Below, piece after piece: positions 36,224 through 44,997 of a stretch of 64,000 bases of DNA. The DNA is from Streptomyces sp. NBC_01216 (lineage in GTDB: Bacteria > Actinomycetota > Actinomycetes > Streptomycetales > Streptomycetaceae), in NCBI RefSeq assembly GCF_035994945.1, contig NZ_CP108677.1:5332001-5396000 (forward strand), read 5' to 3'. The notes beneath the pieces are model-generated. The model saw only the letters and a list, made by a program, of their open reading frames with translations, was not told the origin of the DNA and searched no databases. The first letter of the stretch is position 1. Each line of letters starts with the position of its first letter. The position numbers and the translations under genes were made by a program.

Positions 36224-36443
36224 GCGACGTCCTTCACTGCGGGAACAGGAGAACCGGGAAGGCTCCTTCGACGGCGCACGACGCGCAAGCCCCCCTGGCG
36301 GACATGACCGTAAGGCAGCAGTGAGGCCGAAAGCCAGGGGGTTTCCCCGACGACCGGTCCCGGTACCGCCTTGCCGGGCGGCCCGGGAGACGCGATGAGG
36401 CCGGGCCGCCGGTTCCTTACGGACGGGGCGGCCCGGCGGAGTT

Positions 36444-36863
36444 TCAGGACGAGGCGTAGACGCTCGCGCAGAACGACTGCATCTGCTCGTCCGACAGATG
36501 CATGGCCAGGTCGGCCTCGCTGATCATGCCGATGAGCCTCTTCTCCTCGATGACGGGCAGGCGGCGGATCTGATGGCCCTGCATCTCCTCCAGGACCGCG
36601 CCCACGTCCGCGCCCGCCTCGATCCAGCGCGGGGTGCCGTGGGCCATCTCGCCGCAGGTGACCTTCGACGGGTCGTGGCCCATGGCCACGCAGCCCACCA
36701 CGATGTCGCGGTCCGTGATGATGCCGCAGAGCCGTTCGTTCTCGTCGGCTATGGGCAGCGCGCCCACATTGAGGTCGCGCATGATCTGCGCCGCACGGTC
36801 GAGCGTTTCGTGCCGGGGAATCCACTGGGCCCCGGGGTGCATGATGTCCTTGGCCGTGGTCAT
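36444..36863 (-). CDS. Two-CBS-domain protein
   Basis: The 139-residue cytoplasmic protein consists of two CBS motifs: TAKDIMHPGAQWIPRHETLD (1-60) with GALPIADENERLCGIITDRD, and TCGEMAHGTPRWIEAGADVG (70-125) with IRRLPVIEEKRLIGMISEAD. It starts at ATG 36863 with GGAGG ten bases upstream. Stand-alone CBS pairs bind adenosine nucleotides and act as energy or redox sensors. Small two-CBS proteins of this kind occur in many copies in Streptomyces, often under stress or dormancy-like control, but no control site is visible here. Confidence 0.92.
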   Translation of the reverse strand: MTTAKDIMHPGAQWIPRHETLDRAAQIMRDLNVGALPIADENERLCGIITDRDIVVGCVAMGHDPSKVTCGEMAHGTPRWIEAGADVGAVLEEMQGHQIRRLPVIEEKRLIGMISEADLAMHLSDEQMQSFCASVYASS

Positions 36864-37014
36864 GGGGTGCGTACCTCCGTAGCATCGTCTCCGTACGTCC
36901 CCGAGCCCCACCATTGTCGGCGGGGGGAGCCGCCCCCGCGACCGCTGGGGTCACGGGGGCCGCCGGGCCGTCGCGGACCGGGGGCGGAAGGCGCGCACCG
37001 CGGGGCCGGGCCCC

Positions 37015-37665
37015 TCAGGAGCGCGGCGCCGCACCCCGCTTCCGCAGCATGTCCGCCATCAGCTTCAGCTCGGACTCCTGCGCCGCGACCATGCCCCGCG
37101 CGAGGTCCCGCTCGACGTCCACGGAGCATGTGTCCACACAGCCCTGGGCCATGTGCACCCCGCCCTTGTGGTGATCGGTCATCAGCTGGAGGTAGAGGAC
37201 CTCGGCCTCCGCGCCGTCTGCGGCGCGCAGCCGGCCGAGTTCCGTCCTGGTCGCCATGCCGGGCATCAGCGCCCCGTCGGACGGGCCGGTGCCGCCGTGT
37301 CCGCCCATCCCCATCCAGGACATCGGCTCGGTCCCGGACTCGACTTTGGGTAGTCCCCACAGGTCGAGCCAGCCAAGCATCATGCCGCGCTGGTTGGCCT
37401 GCGTGTTGGCGATGTCGTACGCCAGGCGGCGCACCTCCCCGTCCCGGGTCCGCTCCCGGACGAGGAAGGACATCTCGACGGCCTGCTGGTGGTGCACCGA
37501 CATGTCCCGGGCGAATCCCGCGTCCGCGGAGTCCGAGGAGGGCGTGCGCGGCGCGTCGTCACTCCCGGCCGAGGCGACCGTGACGGCGCTCCCCGCGAAC
37601 AGCAGGGAGAGCGCCACGGCGCCGATCGCGGCCCACCGCGTCCGGTTCCCGCCGGCGCCGCTCAC
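37015..37665 (-). CDS. DUF305-domain secreted protein
   Basis: The 216-residue exported protein has an N-terminal hydrophobic segment (WAAIGAVALSLLFAGSAVTV) for membrane anchoring or cleavage. DUF305 contains paired His/Met-rich motifs, here MSVHHQQAVEMSFLV near residue 55 and MTDHHKGGVHMAQGCVDTCS near residue 160, with Met-rich PMSWMGMGGHGG between them. These suggest metal (possibly copper) binding, an inference from residues only. GTG 37665 overlaps the DUF3105 stop by four bases (GTGA), so the two are translationally coupled. Confidence 0.88.
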   Translation of the reverse strand: MSGAGGNRTRWAAIGAVALSLLFAGSAVTVASAGSDDAPRTPSSDSADAGFARDMSVHHQQAVEMSFLVRERTRDGEVRRLAYDIANTQANQRGMMLGWLDLWGLPKVESGTEPMSWMGMGGHGGTGPSDGALMPGMATRTELGRLRAADGAEAEVLYLQLMTDHHKGGVHMAQGCVDTCSVDVERDLARGMVAAQESELKLMADMLRKRGAAPRS

Positions 37666-38336
37666 CGGTCCATCCCCGCGCCGTCCTGACCGTCGGTGCC
37701 GAGCCCGCCGGTGCAGACCGCGCCCGGCTCCGGGGTCTGCTTGCCCTGGACGTACCGGGTGAAGAAGGCGTCGACCCGCGGGTCGCTCGCGCCGTTCACG
37801 GCCACCTGCTTGCCCCAGGCGCTCAGCATGATCGCGTTCTCCTGGTCGGCGACCGGGCTCATCAGGGAGTACGGGGTCCTGCCGACCTTCTCGGCCAGCT
37901 TCTTCACGTCGGCATCGGCGGCCTTCCCGCTGTACGTCACCCAGACCGCGCCGTGCTCCAGGGAGTGCACCGCGTTCACGTCCGGGATCCTCTCCTCGTA
38001 GACGTCGCCGTCGCAGTTCATCCAGACCGGGTTGTGGTCACCGCCGACCGGGGGCTTCATCGGGTAGGTGACGGCGGTCGTGACGTGGTCGCGGCCGAGC
38101 TTCCCGGCATCCCAGGACTTCTCGCCCTCGATGGGCGCCTTGGCGGCGGTCTCCCGCTGCTCCTTCTTGTCGGACTGGTCCTTCAGCACATAGCCGCCGA
38201 AGCCGACCAGGGAGAGGACGACGGCGGTGGAGACGCCGATCGTGAGGAGACGGACGCGGCGGTCACGGGACTTCTCGGCGCGACGCATCTCCTCTATTCG
38301 GGCGCGGCGGTCGGTGTCGGAACGGTTGGCGGCCAT
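37662..38336 (-). CDS. DUF3105-domain membrane-anchored protein
   Basis: The 224-residue protein starts at ATG 38336 after AAGGACG. A charged cytoplasmic head (RARIEEMRRAEKSRDRRVRL) precedes one membrane helix (LTIGVSTAVVLSLVGFGGYV). The outer domain has the DUF3105 blocks KPPVGGDHNPVWMNCDGDVY (G-G-x-H-x-P, one Cys), VHSLEHGAVWVTY and RTPYSLMSPVADQENAIMLS, AWGKQ, then a C-terminal Cys (GAVCTGG). The conserved His residues suggest a metal site. It pairs with the downstream DUF305 gene by a four-base overlap; the joint role is not established. Confidence 0.88.
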   Translation of the reverse strand: MAANRSDTDRRARIEEMRRAEKSRDRRVRLLTIGVSTAVVLSLVGFGGYVLKDQSDKKEQRETAAKAPIEGEKSWDAGKLGRDHVTTAVTYPMKPPVGGDHNPVWMNCDGDVYEERIPDVNAVHSLEHGAVWVTYSGKAADADVKKLAEKVGRTPYSLMSPVADQENAIMLSAWGKQVAVNGASDPRVDAFFTRYVQGKQTPEPGAVCTGGLGTDGQDGAGMDR

Positions 38337-38423
38337 GATGAGTCGTCCTTCTGCGGTGGGGTCGTGTGAGACGTCGGGTCGTGACGCTGCGGGGTGGGGA
38401 CGGCGCGGCCGCCCCCCGGCGCG

Positions 38424-38828
38424 TCACGTCCGCAGGACCTGAAGGACGTGCAGGTCCGGCGCGCGGGGCCGCGCGCCGGTGCGGGACGCCCGGCCGGCCG
38501 CGTGGGCGGGACCGGCCGAGGGGTGGCGGCCCTCCGTGTACGGCGTGGCGTCGAGCGGCGGGGCGGTGAGCACCGCGGGGCCGAGCGCGGGGAAGAGCGC
38601 GCAGTCGCCTGGGGCGTACGGGCAGACGTACGCGGTCGAGGGGTAGGCGAGGGCGCCGGACTCGTCCGTTCCGGTGCCGGTGCGCGGCACGTGCGCCCGA
38701 TCGGCCGTGTCGTGTCCCGGACCGTCGCCCAGACAGACGAAGAGCGCGACGAGGAGCGTCGCCACGGCACTCAGCAGTGCCACGGGACGCGCGCGCCGGT
38801 TCAGGCGGTGGAGTGGAGGGCCCCCCAT
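38424..38828 (-). CDS. Small membrane protein upstream of the DUF3105-DUF305 pair
   Basis: The 134-residue protein starts at ATG 38828 without a clear ribosome binding site. It has a basic head (MGGPPLHRLNRRARP), one hydrophobic helix (VALLSAVATLLVALFVCL), and an outer part with a Cys pair in AYVCPYAPGDCALFPALGP, then His/Pro-rich sequence. No family recognised. Same strand as the DUF3105-DUF305 pair and 87 nt upstream of it, so it may belong to one operon. Codon bias supports a real gene, but it could be mis-called at its N-terminus. Confidence 0.55.
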   Translation of the reverse strand: MGGPPLHRLNRRARPVALLSAVATLLVALFVCLGDGPGHDTADRAHVPRTGTGTDESGALAYPSTAYVCPYAPGDCALFPALGPAVLTAPPLDATPYTEGRHPSAGPAHAAGRASRTGARPRAPDLHVLQVLRT

Positions 38829-39053
38829 GGGCCGAGATCGTAGTGGCCGGCGCGCCGGATGGGGACGGCCGGGTGGAAGGTGGAGGGGAACAGGCGCACG
38901 AAACCGGCCTGTCCCCCGTTACCTGTGTCACACGCGAACAGGCACTATGGGTGTGCAACGTGCGCGAAACCATGTGGTGGGATGCTCAGGTGCCCCCCGA
39001 TGTGCCCAAGGCGGTGGGAACAGGCGGCCTGACCAGCAAAGATGGGTATGGAA

Positions 39054-40415
39054 ATGGACAAGCAGCAGGAATTCGTGCTCCGCACGCTCGAGGAGCGCGA
39101 CATCCGGTTCGTGCGCCTGTGGTTCACCGATGTCCTCGGCTTCCTGAAGTCGGTGGCCGTGGCGCCCGCCGAGCTTGAGCAGGCGTTCGACGAAGGCATC
39201 GGCTTCGACGGGTCCGCCATCGAGGGCTTCGCCCGTGTATACGAATCCGACATGATCGCCAAGCCGGATCCGGGCACCTTCCAGATCCTTCCCTGGCGCG
39301 CGGAGGCCCCCGGGACGGCCCGGATGTTCTGCGACATCCTGATGCCTGACGGATCGCCGTCCTTCGCCGACCCCCGTTTCGTGCTGAAGCGGATGCTGGC
39401 CAAGACCTCCGATCTGGGTTTCACCTTCTACACCCACCCCGAGATCGAGTTCTTCCTGCTGAAGGACAAGCCGCTCGACGGCTCCAGCCCCACACCCGCC
39501 GACAACTCCGGCTACTTCGACCACACGCCGCAGAACGTGGGCATGGACTTCCGCCGCCAGGCGATCACCATGCTGGAGTCGATGGGCATCTCGGTGGAGT
39601 TCTCGCACCACGAGGGCGCGCCGGGCCAGCAGGAGATCGACCTGCGCTACGCGGACGCGCTGTCCACCGCCGACAACATCATGACCTTCCGCCTGGTCAT
39701 GAAGCAGGTCGCGCTGGAGCAGGGCGTGCAGGCGACGTTCATGCCCAAGCCGTTCTCGCAGTACCCGGGTTCGGGCATGCACACCCACCTCTCCCTCTTC
39801 GAGGGCGACCGCAACGCCTTCTACGAGTCGGGCGCGGAGTACCAGCTCTCCAAGGTCGGCCGCTCCTTCATCGCGGGCCTGCTCAAGCACGCCGCCGAGA
39901 TCTCGGCCGTCACCAACCAGTGGGTCAACTCCTACAAGCGCATCTGGGGCGGCTCCGCCCGCAGCGCGGGCGCGGGCGGCGAGGCCCCCTCGTACATCTG
40001 CTGGGGCCACAACAACCGCTCGGCACTCATCCGCGTCCCGATGTACAAGCCCGGCAAGACCGGCTCCGCCCGCGTCGAGGTCCGCTCGATCGACTCCGGC
40101 GCGAACCCGTACCTGACCTACGCGGTGCTGCTCGCGGCCGGCCTGAAGGGCATCGAGGAGGGCTACGAACTCCCGGCGGGCGCGGACGACGACGTCTGGG
40201 CCCTCTCCGACGCCGAACGCCGCGCGATGGGCATCGAACCGCTGCCGCAGAACCTGGGCGAGGCGATCTCCCTCATGGAGCGGAGCGAACTCGTCGCCGA
40301 GACGCTGGGCGAGCACGTCTTCGACTTCTTCCTGCGCAACAAGAAGCAGGAGTGGGAGGAGTACCGCTCCGAGGTCACCGCCTTCGAGCTGCGGAAGAAC
40401 CTGCCGGTGCTGTAA
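39054..40415 (+). CDS. glnA2: GlnA2-type glutamine synthetase-like enzyme (probable gamma-glutamylpolyamine synthetase)
   Basis: The start is ATG 39054 giving 453 residues; in-frame ATG codons at 39042 and 39048 are alternatives. The GS beta-grasp head has RFVRLWFTDVLGFLKSVAVA and FDEGIGFDGSAIEGF; the catalytic barrel has PEIEFFLL, GAPGQQEIDLRYADALSTAD, GSGMHTHLSLFEG and NNRSALIRVP. From memory this matches the streptomycete GlnA2 protein, reported to glutamylate polyamines rather than to make glutamine. The loop where GSI enzymes have an adenylylated Tyr (N-L-Y-D-L-P) here reads EEGYELPAGA and keeps the Tyr. glnE lies 1.5 kb downstream. The promoter must lie in the ~225 bases before the start. 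Confidence 0.88.
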   Translation: MDKQQEFVLRTLEERDIRFVRLWFTDVLGFLKSVAVAPAELEQAFDEGIGFDGSAIEGFARVYESDMIAKPDPGTFQILPWRAEAPGTARMFCDILMPDGSPSFADPRFVLKRMLAKTSDLGFTFYTHPEIEFFLLKDKPLDGSSPTPADNSGYFDHTPQNVGMDFRRQAITMLESMGISVEFSHHEGAPGQQEIDLRYADALSTADNIMTFRLVMKQVALEQGVQATFMPKPFSQYPGSGMHTHLSLFEGDRNAFYESGAEYQLSKVGRSFIAGLLKHAAEISAVTNQWVNSYKRIWGGSARSAGAGGEAPSYICWGHNNRSALIRVPMYKPGKTGSARVEVRSIDSGANPYLTYAVLLAAGLKGIEEGYELPAGADDDVWALSDAERRAMGIEPLPQNLGEAISLMERSELVAETLGEHVFDFFLRNKKQEWEEYRSEVTAFELRKNLPVL

Positions 40416-40675
40416 GGGCGGGCCGGGCGCCCGAGCGGCCCCGGACGACGTTCCGGGCCGGCGGCATACGGCCACCGGCCTGGAATTCCCAGGTGCCCTG
40501 GGCCTTTCGTGGCGCGCCGGGAAGCCTTCGTTCCCGGCCCTGGGCGCCCCTTCGGTACGGGGCCCTCCGTCCCGGCCGCACGTCCTTCCCGCGGGTGCGT
40601 TCTTCCCGCCACGCGCGACCGGGTGGCGCGGGCGGCACCGTTGACCGGGCCCGGGGGCTGCCGGACACTTCCCCG

Positions 40676-41194
40676 GTGAAGACCGACGAGGGCCGTGCGC
40701 CCCTCAGGACCGAGCGACTGCTGCTGCGCCTTCTGACGCCCGCCGAGGCGGAGCGGATCGTCAACGGGACCCCCGGTGCCGAGGACCGGTGGGGGAGGGG
40801 TTATCCGTCGGACGGGGATGTGGCCGGGGCCGCCGGATTCCTGCGGATGCGGGCGGAGCACGGCGATCCCGGGGTGTTCGGGGCCTACGAGATACGGCGG
40901 CGCGCGGACGGGGAGGCCGTCGGAGGGATCGGTTTCCACGGACCGCCCGACTCCGAGCGGTTCGTGACGGTGGGCTACGGACTGAGCGTTCCGGCCCGGG
41001 GCCGGGGCTTCGCACGCGAGGCGCTGGGCGCCCTGGTCCGGTTCGCCCGCGAGGCCGGTGTCGCCGGAGTGAAGGGCGACGCCGACCTCGACAACATCCC
41101 CTCGCGGCGGGTGATGGAGGCCGCCGGAATGTCGTGCGTGGGGGAGGACGAGCGGGTCCGGTACTACCGCCTCGCGTTCACTCCCGGCGGGTAG
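40676..41194 (+). CDS. GNAT-family N-acetyltransferase
   Basis: It starts at GTG 40676, 172 residues, with no ribosome binding site. RTERLLLRLLTPAEAERIVN is the normal first strand and helix of RimJ/RimL-type acetyltransferases. YEIRRRADGEAVGGIGFHGP and TVGYGLSVPARGRGFAREAL hold the acetyl-CoA-binding R-G-x-G/A loop (ARGRGFA), followed by DLDNIPSRRVMEAAGM. Probably acetylates an amine on a small molecule or ribosomal protein; the target is not predictable. It converges on the VOC gene. Confidence 0.9.
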   Translation: MKTDEGRAPLRTERLLLRLLTPAEAERIVNGTPGAEDRWGRGYPSDGDVAGAAGFLRMRAEHGDPGVFGAYEIRRRADGEAVGGIGFHGPPDSERFVTVGYGLSVPARGRGFAREALGALVRFAREAGVAGVKGDADLDNIPSRRVMEAAGMSCVGEDERVRYYRLAFTPGG

Positions 41195-41241
41195 CCCCAC
41201 CGGAGGCGCCCGGATGGCGTCCCGTGGATAGAGCGGCGGAC

Positions 41242-41673
41242 TCAGCGCTCCGACAGCTCCGAGGGCGCTTCCTGGACCACCCAGCTGTTGCCGTCGGGGT
41301 CCTCGAAGGACATGAACGAGTTCCAGGTGTCGCCCTTGCCCTCCTCCCAGCCCGTCGCACCCACGTGGCGGATCGGGGAGACGTCCACGCCTCGGTCGAG
41401 GAGTTCGGCGCGCGCGGCCTCGATGTCCGTGACACACAGTTGGAGGCCGTGGAGGCCGCCCGGCGCGGTGCTCTTCGCACCCGGGACCTCGGGCATCCCG
41501 GACAGCATCGCGATCGAACAGCGCGAGCCCGGCGGGGTCGCCTGCACGATCCGCATCCCGGGTGCCACCTCGTCGTCGAGATCGATCTTGAAGCCGCACT
41601 TGTCGCCGTAGAAATCCTTGGCCCGGTCCATGTCGGTGACGGGCACGGGGACGACTTCCAGCGTCCAGTTCAT
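41242..41673 (-). CDS. VOC-superfamily (glyoxalase/bleomycin resistance-like) protein
   Basis: The 143-residue protein starts at ATG 41673 with GAGGAG eight bases upstream. It has two beta-alpha-beta-beta-beta units: VPVTDMDRAKDFYGDKCGFK and LCVTDIEAARAELLDRGVDV, with the end FEDPDGNSWVVQEAP. The DPDGN motif supplies a metal or ligand-binding residue in dioxygenase/glyoxalase-type members. The function may be binding or detoxification of a small molecule; no biosynthetic partner is adjacent. Confidence 0.9.
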   Translation of the reverse strand: MNWTLEVVPVPVTDMDRAKDFYGDKCGFKIDLDDEVAPGMRIVQATPPGSRCSIAMLSGMPEVPGAKSTAPGGLHGLQLCVTDIEAARAELLDRGVDVSPIRHVGATGWEEGKGDTWNSFMSFEDPDGNSWVVQEAPSELSER

Positions 41674-41942
41674 CGGGAATCTCCTCAGAAACGCCAGCGG
41701 GTCTGGCCGAACCGCACGCCCTCGGTGCGGCCCGGCGCGCAGGGGGCGCCGCGTTCCCGCCGGGGGCCGTTCCACCGTCGCGCACGGACCCGCCGTCGCG
41801 CACCTCGAAACGCCCCGGCCGGGCCGAAAACGCTCCATCCGGTGAACATCCGGACCCCGCGCCGCCCGCTCCCGGGAGGACCCCGGCATCCGCTCCGGAT
41901 AGGCTCGATCGAGGTACACCGACGGCGGAGGGAGCGGCGGAG

Positions 41943-44930
41943 ATGACGGTGCCGGGGCGCAGGAGCAGTACCTTCACACGGCTGCTGCGGCACGGGTTCA
42001 CCGATCCGTCAGGGGCCGAACGGCTGCTGGACCTGCCCGAACTGGCCGCCCTGCGCGGCGACCCGGTACTCCTCGACGCGCTCGGCGCCACCGCGGACCC
42101 CGATCTCGCCCTGCGCGGCCTCGTCCGGATCGTCGAGGCCCAGCCCGACGAGGAGCGCCAGACGCTGACCTCCACGCTGCTCGCGGCCAAGCCGTTCCGG
42201 GACCGGCTCCTCGGCGTCCTCGGGACCTCCGAGGCCCTCGGCGACCACCTGGCCCGGCACCCCCACGACTGGCAGGCCCTGGTCACCTACGAGGCGTCCG
42301 ACCTGCACCCCGGCGTCGCCGAGTTCGAACAGGACCTCGCCGAGGCGACCGATCCGGTCACGCTCCGGATCGCGTACCGGCGCTGTCTCCTGGCGATAGC
42401 GGCCCGCGACGTCTGCGGCACCACCGACGTCGCCCAGACCGCCGCGGAACTGGCCGATCTCGCCACCGCGACCCTGCGCGCCGCCCTCGCGATCGCCCGC
42501 ACCGCGGCCCCCGCCGACGCGGGCCTGTGCCGGCTCGCCGTCATCGCGATGGGCAAGTGCGGCGGCCACGAGCTCAATTACGTGTCCGACGTCGACGTGA
42601 TCTTCGTGGGCGAGCCCGTCGAGGGCGCCGACGAGGGTCAGGCGCTCCAGGCCGCGACCCGGCTCGCCTCCCACCTCATGAGGATCTGTTCCGAGACCAC
42701 CGTCGAAGGCACCATCTGGCCCGTCGACGCCAACCTGCGCCCCGAGGGCCGCAACGGGCCGCTGGTGCGCACGCTCACCTCACATCTCGCCTACTACCAG
42801 CGCTGGGCCAAGACCTGGGAGTTCCAGGCCCTGCTCAAGGCCCGCCCCGTGGCCGGTGACCCGGAACTGGGCGCCGAGTACGTCGACGCCGTGTCCCCAC
42901 TGGTCTGGCAGGCCGCCGAGCGGGAGAACTTCGTCGCCGACGTGCAGAAGATGCGCCGGCGGGTCGTCGACAACATTCCGGCCGCCCAGGTCGAACGCGA
43001 ACTGAAGCTCGGCCCCGGCGGCCTCCGGGACGTCGAGTTCGCCGTGCAGCTCCTCCAGTTGGTGCACGGCCGGGGCGATGCCACGCTGCACAGCGGCACC
43101 ACCCTGGACGCCCTCCGGGCGCTCGCGGCCGGCGGCTACGTCGGCCGCGCCGACGCCGCCCAGCTCGACGAGGCGTACCGCTTCCTGCGCGCCATGGAGC
43201 ACCGCATCCAGCTGCACCGGCTGCGGCGGACCCATCTCGTGCCCGAGGGCGACGCGGACCTGCGCCGCCTCGGCCGTTCGCTCGGCCTGCGCACGGACCC
43301 GGTCGCCGAACTCAACAAGGAGTGGAAACGGCACGCCTCGGTCGTCCGGCGGCTGCACGAGAAGCTCTTCTACCGGCCGCTGCTGGACGCCGTCGCGCAG
43401 CTCACCCCAGGCGAGACCCGGCTCAGCCCCAAGGCCGCGGGCCAGCGCCTCGAGGCGCTCGGCTACGCCGATCCCGTCTCCGCCCTGCGGCACCTGGAGG
43501 CGCTGGCCTCGGGCGTGACCCGCAAGGCCGCGATCCAGCGGACGCTGCTGCCCGTGCTGCTCGGCTGGTTCGCCGACTCCGCAGACCCGGACGCCGGCCT
43601 GCTGGGCTTCCGAAAGGTCTCCGACGCGCTCGGGAAGACCCCCTGGTACCTGCGCCTGCTGCGCGACGAGGGGGCGGCGGCGGAGAACCTGGCCCGGGTC
43701 CTGTCCGCCGGGCGGCTCGCCCCCGACCTGCTGTTGCGCGCCCCGGAGGCGGTGGCGATCCTGGGCGCCCCGGAGGGCCTGAAGACGCGGGGCCGCGAGC
43801 ATCTGGAGCAGGAGGTGCTGGCGGCGGTCGGCCGCGCCGACGGCGCCGAGCAGGGGGTGGCGGCGGCGCGCGGCGTGCGGCGCCGCGAGCTGTTCCGTAC
43901 GGCCGCGGCCGACCTCATCGGTTCGTACGGGACCGAGGACAGCCCCCGCGAGCCCGATCCCGGCGCGCTCGTCGACCGGGTCGGCCGGGCCGTGACCGAT
44001 CTCAACGCCGCCACGATCGCGGGCGCGCTCCGGGCGGCGGTCCGCGCCGAGTGGGGAGACACGCTGCCGACGCGGTTCGCGGTCATCGGCATGGGCCGCT
44101 TCGGCGGTCACGAGCTGGGCTACGGCTCCGACGCCGACGTCCTGTTCGTGCACGAGCCGCGCGAGGGCGTCGACGACCAGGAGGCGGCCCGGGCCGCGAA
44201 CCGCGTGGTGACCGAGATGAGGCGCCTCCTGCAGGTGCCGACGGCCGACCCGCCGCTGCTCATCGACGCGGACCTGCGGCCGGAGGGCAAGAGCGGTCCG
44301 CTGGTCCGCACGTTGAAGTCGTACGAGGCCTACTACCGTCGCTGGTCACTGGTGTGGGAGAGCCAGGCGCTGCTGCGCGCCGAGCCGATGGCCGGCGACA
44401 TGGACCTGGGGCGGCGGTTCGTCGAGCTGATCGATCCGCTGCGGTATCCGGCCGAGGGCCTGGGGGAGGACGCGATCCGCGAGATCCGCCGTCTCAAGGC
44501 ACGGATGGAGACCGAGCGGCTGCCACGCGGCGCCGATCCCACCCTCCACGCGAAACTCGGCCGGGGCGGGCTGAGTGACGTCGAGTGGACGGTCCAGCTC
44601 CTCCAGATGTGCCACGGCTGGGCCGAGCCGGGCCTGCGCACCACCCGGACCCGGGAGGCGCTGGCCGCCGCCCACGCGGCGGGGCTGATTCCCGTGGACG
44701 AGGCCCAGATCCTGGACGAGGCGTGGGTCCTGGCGACCCGGGTCCGCAACGCCGTGATGCTGGTGCGCGGCCGGCCGGGGGACACCTTCCCCTCCGACGG
44801 GCGGGAGCTGGGCGCGGTCGGCCGCTACCTGGGCTACGAGTCCGGGCACGTGGGCGAGATGGTGGACGACTACCGGCGCATCACCCGGCGGGCCCGCGCG
44901 GTGGTGGAGGAACGGTTCTACGGGGCGTAG
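41943..44930 (+). CDS. glnE: Glutamine synthetase adenylyltransferase/deadenylyltransferase
   Basis: The 995-residue bifunctional regulator adenylylates and deadenylylates glutamine synthetase according to nitrogen state. Each half has a nucleotidyltransferase motif: AMGKCGGHELNYVSDVDVIF near residue 202 and GMGRFGGHELGYGSDADVLF near residue 717. HGRGDATLHSG- and LGRGGLSDVEWTVQLLQ-type stretches are the GlnD_UR_UTase helical blocks after each half. The first copy has S-D-V-D-V and the second S-D-A-D-V, so both metal Asp pairs are intact. The start at ATG 41943 has GGAGCGGAG upstream. Size is normal for actinobacterial GlnE. Confidence 0.97.
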   Translation: MTVPGRRSSTFTRLLRHGFTDPSGAERLLDLPELAALRGDPVLLDALGATADPDLALRGLVRIVEAQPDEERQTLTSTLLAAKPFRDRLLGVLGTSEALGDHLARHPHDWQALVTYEASDLHPGVAEFEQDLAEATDPVTLRIAYRRCLLAIAARDVCGTTDVAQTAAELADLATATLRAALAIARTAAPADAGLCRLAVIAMGKCGGHELNYVSDVDVIFVGEPVEGADEGQALQAATRLASHLMRICSETTVEGTIWPVDANLRPEGRNGPLVRTLTSHLAYYQRWAKTWEFQALLKARPVAGDPELGAEYVDAVSPLVWQAAERENFVADVQKMRRRVVDNIPAAQVERELKLGPGGLRDVEFAVQLLQLVHGRGDATLHSGTTLDALRALAAGGYVGRADAAQLDEAYRFLRAMEHRIQLHRLRRTHLVPEGDADLRRLGRSLGLRTDPVAELNKEWKRHASVVRRLHEKLFYRPLLDAVAQLTPGETRLSPKAAGQRLEALGYADPVSALRHLEALASGVTRKAAIQRTLLPVLLGWFADSADPDAGLLGFRKVSDALGKTPWYLRLLRDEGAAAENLARVLSAGRLAPDLLLRAPEAVAILGAPEGLKTRGREHLEQEVLAAVGRADGAEQGVAAARGVRRRELFRTAAADLIGSYGTEDSPREPDPGALVDRVGRAVTDLNAATIAGALRAAVRAEWGDTLPTRFAVIGMGRFGGHELGYGSDADVLFVHEPREGVDDQEAARAANRVVTEMRRLLQVPTADPPLLIDADLRPEGKSGPLVRTLKSYEAYYRRWSLVWESQALLRAEPMAGDMDLGRRFVELIDPLRYPAEGLGEDAIREIRRLKARMETERLPRGADPTLHAKLGRGGLSDVEWTVQLLQMCHGWAEPGLRTTRTREALAAAHAAGLIPVDEAQILDEAWVLATRVRNAVMLVRGRPGDTFPSDGRELGAVGRYLGYESGHVGEMVDDYRRITRRARAVVEERFYGA

Positions 44931-44933
44931 ACG

Positions 44934-44950
44934 GCGGGGTGGTTCCCCGC
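44934..44950. terminator. Short hairpin after glnE
   Basis: GCGGGG (44934-44939) and CCCCGC (44945-44950) form a six-pair stem with a five-base loop, starting three bases beyond the glnE stop. It faces the converging PAP2 gene. Weak but well placed. Confidence 0.4.
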
Positions 44951-44997
44951 GGGACCCCTGGCCGTCCCGCCGGTCGCGGCGGTGCCCGGCGGGCGGG

